This document shows positions 7,248-14,746 of a DNA stretch of 40,490 bases, in pieces; positions within the stretch are counted from its first letter, which is position 1, and the number at the start of each line of letters is the position of its first letter. This DNA comes from Actinomycetota bacterium (lineage in GTDB: Bacteria; Actinomycetota; Acidimicrobiia; Acidimicrobiales; Ilumatobacteraceae). The stretch covers positions 1 to 40,490 of the forward strand of contig JAPLAA010000095.1 of NCBI GenBank assembly GCA_026393475.1, in the 5' to 3' direction. Below the pieces are notes generated by a model. The model was given only the letters and a program-made list of their open reading frames with translations. It had not been told where the DNA came from and searched no databases. The position numbers were made by a program, and so were the translations under genes.

Positions 7248-8393
7248 ATGGAGACGGCGGTCCTCTCTCTCGACCAGGCGGTGCGCGACCTGTCACGGGT
7301 CGCCCTGGACGAGTTGGACCCGACCGAGTTGGGGTCGTTGGCGGTCAAGGTGGGGCGTCACATCGACAAGATCAAGATGCTGCACGCCCGGATCGTGGTC
7401 GAGGCCGACCGGGCCCAGTCGTGGCGCTCGTCGGGTGCGCGTGACATGGCCGACTGGCTGTCCGGCAAGACCGGCACCTCACGCGGTGAAGCCCAATCCC
7501 GCCAACGTCTGGGTGAAGCGCTCGACAAGTCGCAGGAACTCGCGGACGCGGTGGAGAACGACGAACTGTCCGCCGCGGCTGCGGAGCAGTTGCACGACGC
7601 GATCATGAACCCGCCCGCAGGCACCGACGCGGAGGATCTCGCCGATCTGATCGACGCCGCCAAGGGTGGCGGCCCGCGCGACGTGAAAGCCGCGGCGGAG
7701 AAATGGCGTGAGACGCACTCGAGCGAGACACCGGAGCAACGCACTGCCCGCCGGTATGCGAAACGGTCCGTCAGTTCGCGGCCGCCGTCCGATGGGACGG
7801 TGGAGACGACCGTGATCCTTCCCGAGCTCGAGCATCGTCAGTTCATGAACGCGATCTCGCATGTCGCGGGTGACTGGGACACCAACGACACCCGCACACC
7901 GGCCCAACGTCTTGCGGAGGGGTTGATCCAACTGTGCAAGGCCTACGCCGCAGGGACGGTCACCGGTGGTCGGGAGAAACCCACGATCCTGATCGGCTGT
8001 TCTGCCGAGACCATGGCCGGCCTGTCCGACGAACCCGGCTGGACGTCGCATGGTGATCGGATCCCGGCCGACGTGATCCGCCATCTCGCGGAGGATGCGA
8101 TCCTGCGCCGGGTCGTGATGGCGGGCGACGCGGTCATCAATCTCGGCCTCAAGGTCAGGTTCGCGACCGACGACCAGTTCCTGGCGTTGATGATGCGTGA
8201 CGGCGGGTGCAGGTGGCCGGGGTGTCACATCCCGCCCGCGTGGTGCCAGGTCGATCATCTGATCCCGGTCCCCGCGGGTGGCCCGTCGGATCTCGACAAC
8301 GAGGTCCTGTGGTGCTCGCATCATCACCACGTGAAACACCGCGCCGGCGTGACCGTGCTCGGTCCACGCCAGCGGTGCAGCCCAAGCCTCTGA
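7248..8393 (+). CDS. DUF222 / 13E12-family protein with C-terminal HNH nuclease domain
   Basis: The protein has 381 residues from the ATG at 7248, which lies 7 nt after a clear -10 element and is therefore preferred to the GTG at 7152. The N-terminal two thirds (LARAL-type helices with KIKMLHARIVVEAD and the DWLSGKTGTSRGEA block) is the DUF222 region of mycobacterial 13E12 REP proteins. The C-terminus has the HNH motif: CRWPGCHIPPAWCQVDH, then LDNEVLWCSHHHHVKH, with the cysteine pairs of a structural zinc site. The tail after the HNH motif is only about 16 residues, shorter than in many relatives. A perfect SOS box in the promoter indicates DNA-damage induction, as known for several M. tuberculosis 13E12 genes. 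The function of the family is unknown. Confidence 0.92.
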   Translation: METAVLSLDQAVRDLSRVALDELDPTELGSLAVKVGRHIDKIKMLHARIVVEADRAQSWRSSGARDMADWLSGKTGTSRGEAQSRQRLGEALDKSQELADAVENDELSAAAAEQLHDAIMNPPAGTDAEDLADLIDAAKGGGPRDVKAAAEKWRETHSSETPEQRTARRYAKRSVSSRPPSDGTVETTVILPELEHRQFMNAISHVAGDWDTNDTRTPAQRLAEGLIQLCKAYAAGTVTGGREKPTILIGCSAETMAGLSDEPGWTSHGDRIPADVIRHLAEDAILRRVVMAGDAVINLGLKVRFATDDQFLALMMRDGGCRWPGCHIPPAWCQVDHLIPVPAGGPSDLDNEVLWCSHHHHVKHRAGVTVLGPRQRCSPSL

Positions 8394-8519
8394 CGGCCCG
8401 GCTGCACCGCACACGCACGCCCCGATACGAGTGCCGAGACCGCCCCTCGTGGCCGGGGTTCGCTGTCACACCGGTCGGGCACAGTGCGGGCTCCGGACCG
8501 GACCGACAGGAGGGACATG

Positions 8520-8909
8520 ATGAAGGTGCTCGTCGCGACACGAGAGACGCAGGGGTTCGATCGTGGCGACTACAGCCACACCGTCGAGGGTGAACTGGTG
8601 GTCGCCACCGTGGCGGAGTGCGACGCCGCCGGGTGCGGGTGCGACCGGGGATTCCCCGGGCTCGCCAGCCATCGGGCGACGACCACGGCCCAGGTCGTCG
8701 ATCTCGACATCTCGTCGGCCGACTTCCGTGAGGCCATCCGCGGCAGCCTCGACGACCAGGGCTGGCTGCGATGGCTCGACGAACGCGAGGCCGACGAACT
8801 CGTCGACGAACACGTCAGCACGGTCGCGTTCATCTGCGGCCACTATGCGGTGGGCACGGTCCTGCGCCGCCGGGGCACCCGCATCTGGTGCGAGCCCCTC
8901 GCTGCGTGA
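8520..8909 (+). CDS. Small conserved hypothetical protein with Cys-rich CDAAGCGC motif
   Basis: I do not recognise an established function. The 129-residue protein begins MKVLVATRETQG and continues with DYSHTVEGELV, a Cys cluster CDAAGCGCDRGFPGL near residue 35, and a helical acidic segment (WLRWLDEREADELVDEH). It resembles a widespread family of small actinobacterial proteins of unknown function. AGGAGGG at 8508-8514 lies 5 nt before the ATG at 8520 and only 2 nt before an alternative ATG at 8517, which favours 8520. The three nearby cysteines could bind a metal; this is inference. It converges on the aminotransferase gene, with 49 bp between them. Confidence 0.75.
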   Translation: MKVLVATRETQGFDRGDYSHTVEGELVVATVAECDAAGCGCDRGFPGLASHRATTTAQVVDLDISSADFREAIRGSLDDQGWLRWLDEREADELVDEHVSTVAFICGHYAVGTVLRRRGTRIWCEPLAA

Positions 8910-8958
8910 CGATGCCTGACGCTGCCTGCGCTCACCCGCCGGCGCGGGTCCGAGCCGG

Positions 8959-10698
8959 TCAGCGGGGCTGCAGCGAGGCGTGGGGGAGGTCGAACCAGCG
9001 GAGGTGCTCGAACGCGGCGGACAGCGTCGCGCCGGCCCGATCGTCGTCCGTGCCGTGCTGCCATTCGGGGGCGGCCTCGAGCAGCGCCCGGGCCTCGGCG
9101 AGGTAGCCCGCCAGCGCCGACTCGGGTGCGCGGACCTCGTCGACCGGTGGCCGCACGAGCTCGCCCGTGGTCGGGTCGTACGACAGCTGCGAGAGGCGCA
9201 GCGGTGGCTCGACCGGGCCGCGGTGGTGACGCCACAGACCCGACGTCGGATCGAAGTGGTACTCGGGCAGCAGCTTCCACCCGTGTGAGGCGACGAGGTC
9301 GACGGCGTCGACGAGGTACCGGAACACGGCTTCGGAGATGAAGTAGTTGAAGCTCACACGGGTCCAGCCGGGCTTGATGCCCTCGCAGCCCTGGGCGATC
9401 TCGTGCTCGAACTCGTGCGACCGCTCGAGGTCGATGCCGAGCAGTCGGTGCCCGTACGGGCCGGCGCACGAGCACCCGCCGCGCGACTGGATGCCGAACA
9501 GGTCGCTGAGCAGGGCGACGACGTAGTTGTGGTGGAGGTAGCGCCCGCCCGGCCGCTTCACCACGAACGACACGATCGACAACCGCTCGCTCGAGGTGTT
9601 GCCGAGCACCTGCAGCGACGGGTTGGCCGACCAGGCCCCGATGGCACGCCGCCAGTAGGCCTCCTCGTGGGCGCGGATCGTGTCGACACCGACGGCCTGC
9701 TTCAGCTGGAACACGAGCCCGGCGCGGATCGACTCGATGATCGCCGGGGTGCCGGCCTCCTCGCGGTGCACGGGGTCGTCGAGGTAGCGGTGCTCGGTGG
9801 GGTTCACGTAGGCCACCGTGCCGCCGCCCACCACATCGGGCACCCGGTTGTGCAGCAGCGACCGGCGCACGATCAGCACGCCAGGGGTGCCGGGTCCGCC
9901 GACGAACTTGTGCGGGCTCAGCACGACCGCGTCCTTGTGGGCCAGCGGATGTTCGGCGCACGACGGGTTCATCTCGATGTCGACGTAGGGCGCTGCCGCG
10001 GCGAAGTCCCAGAACGACAGGGCGCCGTGGCGGTGCAGCACGTCGGCGATCGCACAGGTGTTGGACACGATGCCGGTGACGTTCGACGCGGCCGAGAACG
10101 AGCCGATCTTCAGCCGTCGATCGGCGTGTGCGACGAGTTCGGCCTCGAGCACGGCGAGGTCGACGTGGCCGTCGGCGTCCTCGGGGATGACGACGACGTC
10201 GGCGATCGATTCACGCCACGGGATCTCGTTGGAGTGGTGCTCGAACGGACCGACGAACACGACGGGTCGGTCGTCGGCCGGGATGTGGTCGGACAGGTGG
10301 TAGCGGGCGTCGAGGTCGGCCGGGATGCGCAGGTTGAGGATGCCGATCAGCTTGTCGATCGCGCCCGTGCTGCCCGAGCCGCAGAAGATGACGCACGTCT
10401 CGTCCTCGCCGGCATCCGGACCCGACCCGCCGACGGCCTCGTGGATGATCCGACGGGCGTCCTCGCGCAGGCGTGTGGTCTGCAACCCGGTGCCCGACGA
10501 CTCGGTGTGGGTGTTGGCGTAGCGGGGGAGCACTTCCTCGCGCAGGAAGTCCTCGATGAACCCGAGGGCCCGGCCGGACGCGGTGTAGTCGGCATAGGTG
10601 ATGCGGCGGGGGCCGAAGGGCCCGTCCATCACCTGGTCGTCGCCGATCACCGAGGCGCGGATGCGCTGGAGGAGCGGGGTGTCGGCGGGCTGGTCCAC
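8959..10698 (-). CDS. Aminotransferase class V-fold PLP-dependent enzyme (cysteine desulfurase-like)
   Basis: The protein has 579 residues, longer than ordinary cysteine desulfurases (~400) because of a C-terminal extension of about 120 residues. The class V aminotransferase core begins with ITYADYTASGRAL and contains CGSGSTGAIDKLI (PLP phosphate site), HHSNEIPWR, SNVTGIV, FWDFAAAAPY (Asp for PLP) and SPHKFVGGPGTPG with the Schiff-base lysine at residue 264. RGGCSCAGPYGHRLLG resembles the flexible catalytic-Cys loop of desulfurases. It may act as a cysteine desulfurase or selenocysteine lyase, or on another amino acid; the substrate is unclear. No Fe-S assembly genes are adjacent. The ATG at 10698 gives the expected start. 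Confidence 0.85.
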   Translation of the reverse strand: MDQPADTPLLQRIRASVIGDDQVMDGPFGPRRITYADYTASGRALGFIEDFLREEVLPRYANTHTESSGTGLQTTRLREDARRIIHEAVGGSGPDAGEDETCVIFCGSGSTGAIDKLIGILNLRIPADLDARYHLSDHIPADDRPVVFVGPFEHHSNEIPWRESIADVVVIPEDADGHVDLAVLEAELVAHADRRLKIGSFSAASNVTGIVSNTCAIADVLHRHGALSFWDFAAAAPYVDIEMNPSCAEHPLAHKDAVVLSPHKFVGGPGTPGVLIVRRSLLHNRVPDVVGGGTVAYVNPTEHRYLDDPVHREEAGTPAIIESIRAGLVFQLKQAVGVDTIRAHEEAYWRRAIGAWSANPSLQVLGNTSSERLSIVSFVVKRPGGRYLHHNYVVALLSDLFGIQSRGGCSCAGPYGHRLLGIDLERSHEFEHEIAQGCEGIKPGWTRVSFNYFISEAVFRYLVDAVDLVASHGWKLLPEYHFDPTSGLWRHHRGPVEPPLRLSQLSYDPTTGELVRPPVDEVRAPESALAGYLAEARALLEAAPEWQHGTDDDRAGATLSAAFEHLRWFDLPHASLQPR

Positions 10699-10748
10699 GC
10701 CGGTGACGCTATCCGCCGAGTTCGTCCGGCCTGCGTGAGTGCCGCCGT

Positions 10749-10813
10749 GGTCAGGGCGTGTGGTCAGGGCGTGTGGTCAGGGCGTGCGGTCAGGGCGTGC
10801 ATTCGGGGCATGC
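10749..10813 (+). repeat. 13-bp tandem repeat, 4 copies plus one degenerate copy
   Basis: The unit is GGTCAGGGCGTGT/C, repeated four times, followed by a diverged fifth copy (ATTCGGGGCATGC). It lies between the divergent aminotransferase (start 10698) and DedA gene (start about 10895). The 13-bp period would shift any reading frame, so it is probably untranslated, which argues for a DedA start downstream of it. Confidence 0.88.
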
Positions 10814-10894
10814 GTGGACGCGCGGCCCGTCGCCGACCAGAATGGCACGACCCCTTCCCCGGACCCCCTCGTCCCCGGCCCCCTTGGATCCATC

Positions 10895-11542
10895 GTGCTC
10901 GACGACCTGACCGACCGCGTGGCCGATGTGGTGGAGGCACTCGGATATCTCGGTGTCGCCCTCCTCGTCGCCCTGGAGAACGTGTTCCCACCGATCCCGT
11001 CCGAGGTCGTGCTCCCGTTGGCCGGCTTCGTGGCCGGCCGCGGCGATGCGTCGCTGCCGGGCATGATGGCGGCCGCCACCGTGGGCTCGGTCGTGGGCGC
11101 GTGGATCCTCTACGGCATCGCCGCCGCAGTGGGACCGGTGCGTCTGCGCGGCTTCGTGGTGCGGCACGGCAAGTGGTTCCGCCTCACCGAACGCGATCTG
11201 GACCGCGCCGAGGAGTGGTTCGACCGGCGGTCGGACGCAGCCGTGCTGATCGGCCGGTGCATCCCGTTGATCCGGTCGATCGTGTCGATACCGGCGGGAT
11301 TTCGACGGATGCCCTTCGGCAGGTTCACTCTCTTCACCGCCATCGGGAGCGCCGTGTGGAACGCGGCGCTGATCGGGGCGGGCGCGGTGCTCGGCGACCG
11401 CTGGGAGCAGGTGGGCGATGTCGTCGGCCTGCTGCAGGGCGCGGTGATCGTCGCCGTCGTCGTGCTCGTCGCGGTGATCGTCTGGCGGCGGGTGCTGCGG
11501 CCCCGTCTGCGCGCGACCGGCGACCTACCCGCCGACGAGTGA
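10895..11542 (+). CDS. DedA-family membrane protein
   Basis: From the GTG at 10895 this is 215 residues. It shows the DedA/SNARE-associated signature: LGYLGVALLVALENVFPPIPSE at the N-terminus, then GSVVGAWILYGIAAAVG, RRSDAAVLIGRCIPLIRSIVSIPAG (the conserved F/G-x-R-x3-P-x-R region) and C-terminal hydrophobic helices ending in an Arg-rich tail. DedA proteins act in the inner membrane, in undecaprenyl-phosphate or phospholipid recycling and proton-gradient-linked homeostasis. The start is uncertain: GTG at 10814 and a GTG at 10739 are also in frame, but the latter would read through the 13-bp repeat. I chose 10895 because the family usually starts a few residues before LTDRVxxVxExLGYLG. Confidence 0.88.
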   Translation: MLDDLTDRVADVVEALGYLGVALLVALENVFPPIPSEVVLPLAGFVAGRGDASLPGMMAAATVGSVVGAWILYGIAAAVGPVRLRGFVVRHGKWFRLTERDLDRAEEWFDRRSDAAVLIGRCIPLIRSIVSIPAGFRRMPFGRFTLFTAIGSAVWNAALIGAGAVLGDRWEQVGDVVGLLQGAVIVAVVVLVAVIVWRRVLRPRLRATGDLPADE

Positions 11543-11734
11543 CCATCGACCGACCGCTGCCGGCCTGATGCCCGGAGGCCCGGGCGCGACCTGAAACCCG
11601 CCCTGGACCTGCCTTGAACACTCGCGCCGTTGGTTCGACAGCGTGTCGGACGGGTACCGCAGTTCCGTCCACGCCCGCATCGCCCGGCAGGTCGCCGTGT
11701 CGAGGGCGCGGACCGGAGCGAACGGAGCATCGTC

Positions 11735-12370
11735 ATGAACGAACACGTGCGGAGCACGAACCGTCTCTCGGCGGACGTGGCATCGGATGTCGTGCCCGAT
11801 GGGGACATCACCGCCGAGACGCCACGACCACCGGTCGCTCCCGTCGCTCCGGTCGCAACGATGGCGCCGCCGATGGCCGCCGACCAGCGAGTGCAGGTCC
11901 CGGTCGAGCAGGTCCCGGTCGAGCAGGTGCGTCGGGCCGAGGTGACCGCCACGCGATGGCGCGTCTCGCCGGCCGCCGTGATGGCCGGCGCCACGTCGGT
12001 GGTGCTCATGCTGTGGGGTGCGGTGACGCTGGCTCGGGCCGGAACCGGGACGCCATGGCGTGAACCGATCGTCGAGGTCGCCGGGGCGACGGGCACCGCG
12101 ATCCTCGGGACGATCGTGCTCGGTTCGGGCGGTCTCCTGCTGCTGTCGGCCTTCACCCGGAGTTGCGGAGCGATCGGCTTCGTCGCAGTGGTGCTCGGCG
12201 TCGCGGCGGCGACGGTGGCGATCGAACCCACGGTCGGAGCGGACGCGTTGGGTGCGGATCGCAACGGCGCGATCGGCGCGCTGATCCTGCTCGGGACCAC
12301 GCTCCTGGTGACGTTGCTCGCCCCCGACGTCGACCGGGTCGACGAGCGTCGCGAGGAGTACGTCGTCTGA
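11735..12370 (+). CDS. Hypothetical membrane protein with four predicted helices
   Basis: I do not recognise a family. The product has 211 residues. Residues 1-~75 are soluble and rich in Pro/Val/Ala, including APVAPVAPVA and a 15-bp DNA duplication (11897-11926) that encodes VPVEQVPVEQ. Four hydrophobic helices follow at about 80-100, 110-135, 142-162 and 175-195, and the chain ends in a charged tail. The ATG at 11735 has GGAG at 11724-11727 upstream. The stop at 12368-12370 touches the stop of the convergent gene, so the two stops together read TGATCA. Soluble N-tail plus four helices could be a small membrane regulator, but no function can be assigned. Confidence 0.7.
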   Translation: MNEHVRSTNRLSADVASDVVPDGDITAETPRPPVAPVAPVATMAPPMAADQRVQVPVEQVPVEQVRRAEVTATRWRVSPAAVMAGATSVVLMLWGAVTLARAGTGTPWREPIVEVAGATGTAILGTIVLGSGGLLLLSAFTRSCGAIGFVAVVLGVAAATVAIEPTVGADALGADRNGAIGALILLGTTLLVTLLAPDVDRVDERREEYVV

Positions 12371-12727
12371 TCAGGCGGCGGCGATCGCGGCGAGCCGGAG
12401 CTCACCCATCGCGATCGTGACGCTGCGGCCGTCGGCGTAGCCGAGGTGCAGCGCACACGTGCCGTCGACGGCCGTGTGCTCGATCTTCAGCCGGCCGGTG
12501 AGGGTGCTCGACCACAGCGCGGCTTCCTCGCGATCGAGGGCCAGGTCGGTCGCTTCCACCGGCGGCTGCTGGTGTGCGAGCAGCCACTGGGCGATGGCCC
12601 GCGGCGACCGGATGCACGAGCAGCCGTGTGAGCCGAGTGCTCGGGCGTTGGCCACGTGAGCGGGCTGCAGGGGGCGTTCACCGCGAGCCGCCGGGACCGG
12701 TGCCGCTGCGGGTGCGTCGGGCGACAT
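12371..12727 (-). CDS. Hypothetical protein
   Basis: I do not recognise a family. The protein has 118 residues from the ATG at 12727; a GTG at 12772 would add 15. It has a Pro/Ala-rich N-terminus, a helical core with ANARALGSHGCSCIRSP and AIAQWLLAHQQ, then a beta-rich stretch (RLKIEHTAVDGTCALHLGY) and an Ala-rich end. No signal peptide or membrane helix is visible. GC at third codon positions supports coding. It lies downstream of the bifunctional-nuclease-family gene on the same strand but is separated from it by 156-201 bp holding a five-copy 10-bp repeat. Its stop codon abuts that of the convergent membrane protein. Confidence 0.6.
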   Translation of the reverse strand: MSPDAPAAAPVPAARGERPLQPAHVANARALGSHGCSCIRSPRAIAQWLLAHQQPPVEATDLALDREEAALWSSTLTGRLKIEHTAVDGTCALHLGYADGRSVTIAMGELRLAAIAAA

Positions 12728-12850
12728 GGTCGAGATGGGACGGGTGCGCTGGACGGTCGTGCGGGTGGCCACGGACCCGACCGTCCCCGGGATCGCCCGA
12801 CGTGCACGGAGGTGTGGGCGCTTCGCCGATCCTTGACGAGAACGTCACCG

Positions 12851-12900
12851 ACCCGAGAAGACCCGAGACGACACGAGACGACCCGAGACGACCCGAGTCC
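12851..12900 (-). repeat. 10-bp tandem repeat, 5 copies
   Basis: Five units of ACCCGAGACG (first ending AAG, third ACACGAGACG, last ending TCC) lie between two minus-strand genes, 28 bp after the stop of the bifunctional-nuclease-family gene. The 10-bp period places each unit on about the same face of the helix. Confidence 0.85.
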
Positions 12901-12928
12901 TGGTCGAGGATCGCCCGATCGGGTCCGG

Positions 12929-13642
12929 TCAGCGACCGGGGGAGAAGTCGTCGGCTTCGACCATGTCGAGGAAGGCGCGGAACCGGGCCACCTCGACCTC
13001 GAGCGACGGGCCGGCGAGGTGGTCGTCGAGCCACCGCCTGCGGCGTCCGGGTCGGTCGAGTCGGTCGTGGAGGTCGTCGCGCAGGTCGCGAAGGTCGTCG
13101 TCCATCGGGTCCACGTCCGGGTCGAGTTCGTCGTCCATGTCCAGGTCCATGTCCAGGTCCATGGCCGTGCCGAGGTCGTCGTCGAGGTCGTCGTCGAGGT
13201 CGTCGTCGAAGTCGTCGTCGAACCAGTCGTCGACGAGCAGCTGCGGGGACGCACCGGCAGCGACGAGGACCGCTTCGGTGACGTACACGGGTGCGCCGAC
13301 CCGCATCGCGAGCGCGATCGCGTCGGAGGCGCGGCTGTCGACCTGCTCGGGGCCGTGCGGTCCGGTGAGCGTGAGATGGGCGATGAAGGTGCCGTTGCGC
13401 AGGTCGACGACCTCGGCGGCGTCGACGCGGGCGTCGAGCCGACCGAGCAGTTCGGCCATGACGTCGTGGGCGAGCGGGCGGGGCGGGACGTGACCGGTGA
13501 GCGCCATGGCGATCGACGCGGCCTCGGGTCCACCGATGTGGATGGGCAGCACCCGGTGCGGGGCGTCGTACTCGCGCAGCAGGACGACCGGAGTGTTGGA
13601 GCCCTGCTCCAGGTGCACACCTGCGACCTCGACCCGCTGCAT
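12929..13642 (-). CDS. Bifunctional nuclease family (DUF151) protein with acidic repeat insert
   Basis: The 237-residue protein starts MQRVEVAGV, the usual beginning of the BFN/DUF151 domain. It carries LPIHIGGPEAASIAMAL, HDVMAELL and SRASDAIALAMRVGAPVYV, all conserved in this fold, within residues 1-~130. An unusual insert of about 45 residues follows. It is almost entirely Asp, Leu and Met (runs such as DDDLDDDLDDDL and DLDMDLDMDDE) and is encoded by 12-bp in-frame repeats. A basic/helical tail ends EADDFSPGR. Plant BFN proteins have RNase and DNase activity; the function of the bacterial homologues is uncertain. TACGGT lies 7 nt before the ATG, suggesting a leaderless mRNA. Confidence 0.88.
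   Translation of the reverse strand: MQRVEVAGVHLEQGSNTPVVLLREYDAPHRVLPIHIGGPEAASIAMALTGHVPPRPLAHDVMAELLGRLDARVDAAEVVDLRNGTFIAHLTLTGPHGPEQVDSRASDAIALAMRVGAPVYVTEAVLVAAGASPQLLVDDWFDDDFDDDLDDDLDDDLGTAMDLDMDLDMDDELDPDVDPMDDDLRDLRDDLHDRLDRPGRRRRWLDDHLAGPSLEVEVARFRAFLDMVEADDFSPGR
13133..13231 (-). repeat. In-frame 12-bp repeats encoding an Asp-rich tract
   Basis: Two neighbouring arrays lie inside the bifunctional-nuclease-family gene: GTCCATGTCCAG (two copies plus a partial, 13133-13162) and GAGGTCGTCGTC (five copies with GAA variants, 13172-13231). On the coding strand they give DMDL and DDDL/DDDF units. Both keep the frame. Confidence 0.85.
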
Positions 13643-13649
13643 GTTGGTG

Positions 13650-13655
13650 ACCGTA
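13650..13655 (-). promoter_or_regulatory. Putative -10 element (TACGGT) of the bifunctional-nuclease-family gene
   Basis: TACGGT on the minus strand is 7 nt before the ATG at 13642. TGGAGA at 13673-13678 is 17 bp further upstream and is a weak -35 match. This fits a leaderless promoter. Confidence 0.4.
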
Positions 13656-13835
13656 CCGACGGCTGACCCGGTTCTCCAGGGTCCCGTGGTCATCTTGACG
13701 GTCACTGACCGGAACGACCCCCGGTCGACCCGTCGGCGGTACCCCAGTAGCACCCTGCGACACCGCCGGACGCTGAGCGTGGTCGGCAGGACCGGACCAC
13801 CGGTGGCGGCGCCGGTGGCCGCGGCGAGGGACCGG

Positions 13836-13895
13836 CCGGATGCATGATGGCCGGATGCAGGATGGGCGGATGCAGGATGGCGGGGTGGTGGATCG
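13836..13895 (+). repeat. 15-bp tandem repeat, 3 copies plus one degenerate, abutting a start codon
   Basis: Units of CCGGATGCAGGATGG (13836-13850, 13851-13865, 13866-13880) are followed by a diverged unit that ends exactly at the ATG of the AlkB-like gene at 13896. The ATGs inside the units are not in frame with the gene. Confidence 0.85.
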
Positions 13896-14633
13896 ATGAC
13901 CGACGGCATCCCCGAGCGCGCCCCGGCCGCGGCCTCCTCGCCGCTGCCCGACCTGGCGATCGACCGTCGCGCCGCGGTCCAGCGGATCCAGCTCGACGCC
14001 GGCTCGTGGGTCGACCTGGTGACGGGGTTCGTGCGCGACGCGGCCGGTGCCCTCGCCGAGGCGCACGAGCACACGCCCTGGCACCAGAACGAGGTGCTCC
14101 GCTACGACACCTACGTCCCTGAGCAGCGCCTCAGCGCCGGCCTCCGGCCCGAGTCGGCGCCGCTGCTGCGCCAGATCGACCTGCACCTCACCAGCACGTA
14201 TCGCCAGCGGTTCACCGGGGTGGCGGCGATCCTCTACCGCGACGGTCAGGACTTCCAGGGTCTGCACAGCGACCGCGAGATGCGCTGGCTCGACGAGACG
14301 CTCATCGCGATCGTGGTCCTCGGTCAGCGACGACCGTTCGTGATCCGGCGTCGGGCCCCGATGGCGGAGGTGGTCGAACGTGTCCCGGCAGGTGCGGCGC
14401 CCGACGATCTGGTGCTCACGCCGGGGGAGGGCGACCTGCTCGTGATGGGCGGTGCCTGCCAGCGCGATTGGCTGCACGGCATCCCGCGGGCCGACACGCC
14501 GAACCCGAGGATCTCGCTCACCTGGCGGTGGACGAGCCGTCACGGGCGGCCCGACACCAACCCCGGCTACTTCGACGGCCGCCAGTTCAGCGACCGGCCG
14601 CGCCAGCCGGGCACGCGCACCCGCCAGCGCTGA
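13896..14633 (+). CDS. AlkB-like 2-oxoglutarate/Fe(II)-dependent dioxygenase
   Basis: The protein has 245 residues. The iron ligands are visible as HSD (His124, Asp126) and His194 in DWLHGIP. The 2-oxoglutarate/substrate motif RISLTWR (residues 205-211) corresponds to the RxNxTxR of AlkB with Ser in place of Asn. VAAILYRDGQDFQGLHSD and GDLLVMGGACQRDWLHG are the usual flanks. AlkB proteins remove alkyl groups from DNA or RNA bases oxidatively; this one is longer at the N-terminus than E. coli AlkB (216 aa) and could also act on RNA or protein. ATG 13896 is preferred because the upstream frame runs into the 15-bp repeat. No SOS box is visible next to it. Confidence 0.9.
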   Translation: MTDGIPERAPAAASSPLPDLAIDRRAAVQRIQLDAGSWVDLVTGFVRDAAGALAEAHEHTPWHQNEVLRYDTYVPEQRLSAGLRPESAPLLRQIDLHLTSTYRQRFTGVAAILYRDGQDFQGLHSDREMRWLDETLIAIVVLGQRRPFVIRRRAPMAEVVERVPAGAAPDDLVLTPGEGDLLVMGGACQRDWLHGIPRADTPNPRISLTWRWTSRHGRPDTNPGYFDGRQFSDRPRQPGTRTRQR

Positions 14634-14650
14634 CGACCCGCCGTGCCGCC

Positions 14651-14696
14651 CGTGCGAACCGTGCGGAACCGTGCGGACCGTGCGGACCGTGCGGGA
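14651..14696 (+). repeat. 9-10-bp tandem repeat, about 5 copies
   Basis: Units of CGTGCGGAC (CGTGCGAAC, CGTGCGGAAC, CGTGCGGAC twice, CGTGCGGGA) lie 17 bp after the AlkB stop and before the CoA-transferase gene. Mixed 9/10-bp periods make it unlikely to be translated. Confidence 0.75.
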
Positions 14697-14746
14697 ATCG
14701 TGGACGGGGGGACGGCACAGGACAGACTCGGGGCGTGCACGACGTC

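Noticed and set aside
8340..8420. Possible frameshift at the end of the HNH gene
   Set aside because: The tail after the HNH motif is short, but none of the other frames gives a convincing continuation, so I left the stop at 8393.
8910..8958. Terminator between the small protein and the aminotransferase
   Set aside because: ACCCGC-CGGC-GCGGGT can pair, but the stem is only six bases with no T tract, common by chance at this GC content.
9403..11568. Long plus-strand frame of 721 codons across the aminotransferase and DedA genes
   Set aside because: It crosses two well-supported genes in other frames, as well as the 13-bp repeat, and has no family features.
12368..12373. Back-to-back stop codons TGATCA as a designed element
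   Set aside because: Adjacent convergent stops are interesting but six bases are too few to claim function; TGA followed by TC is frequent here.
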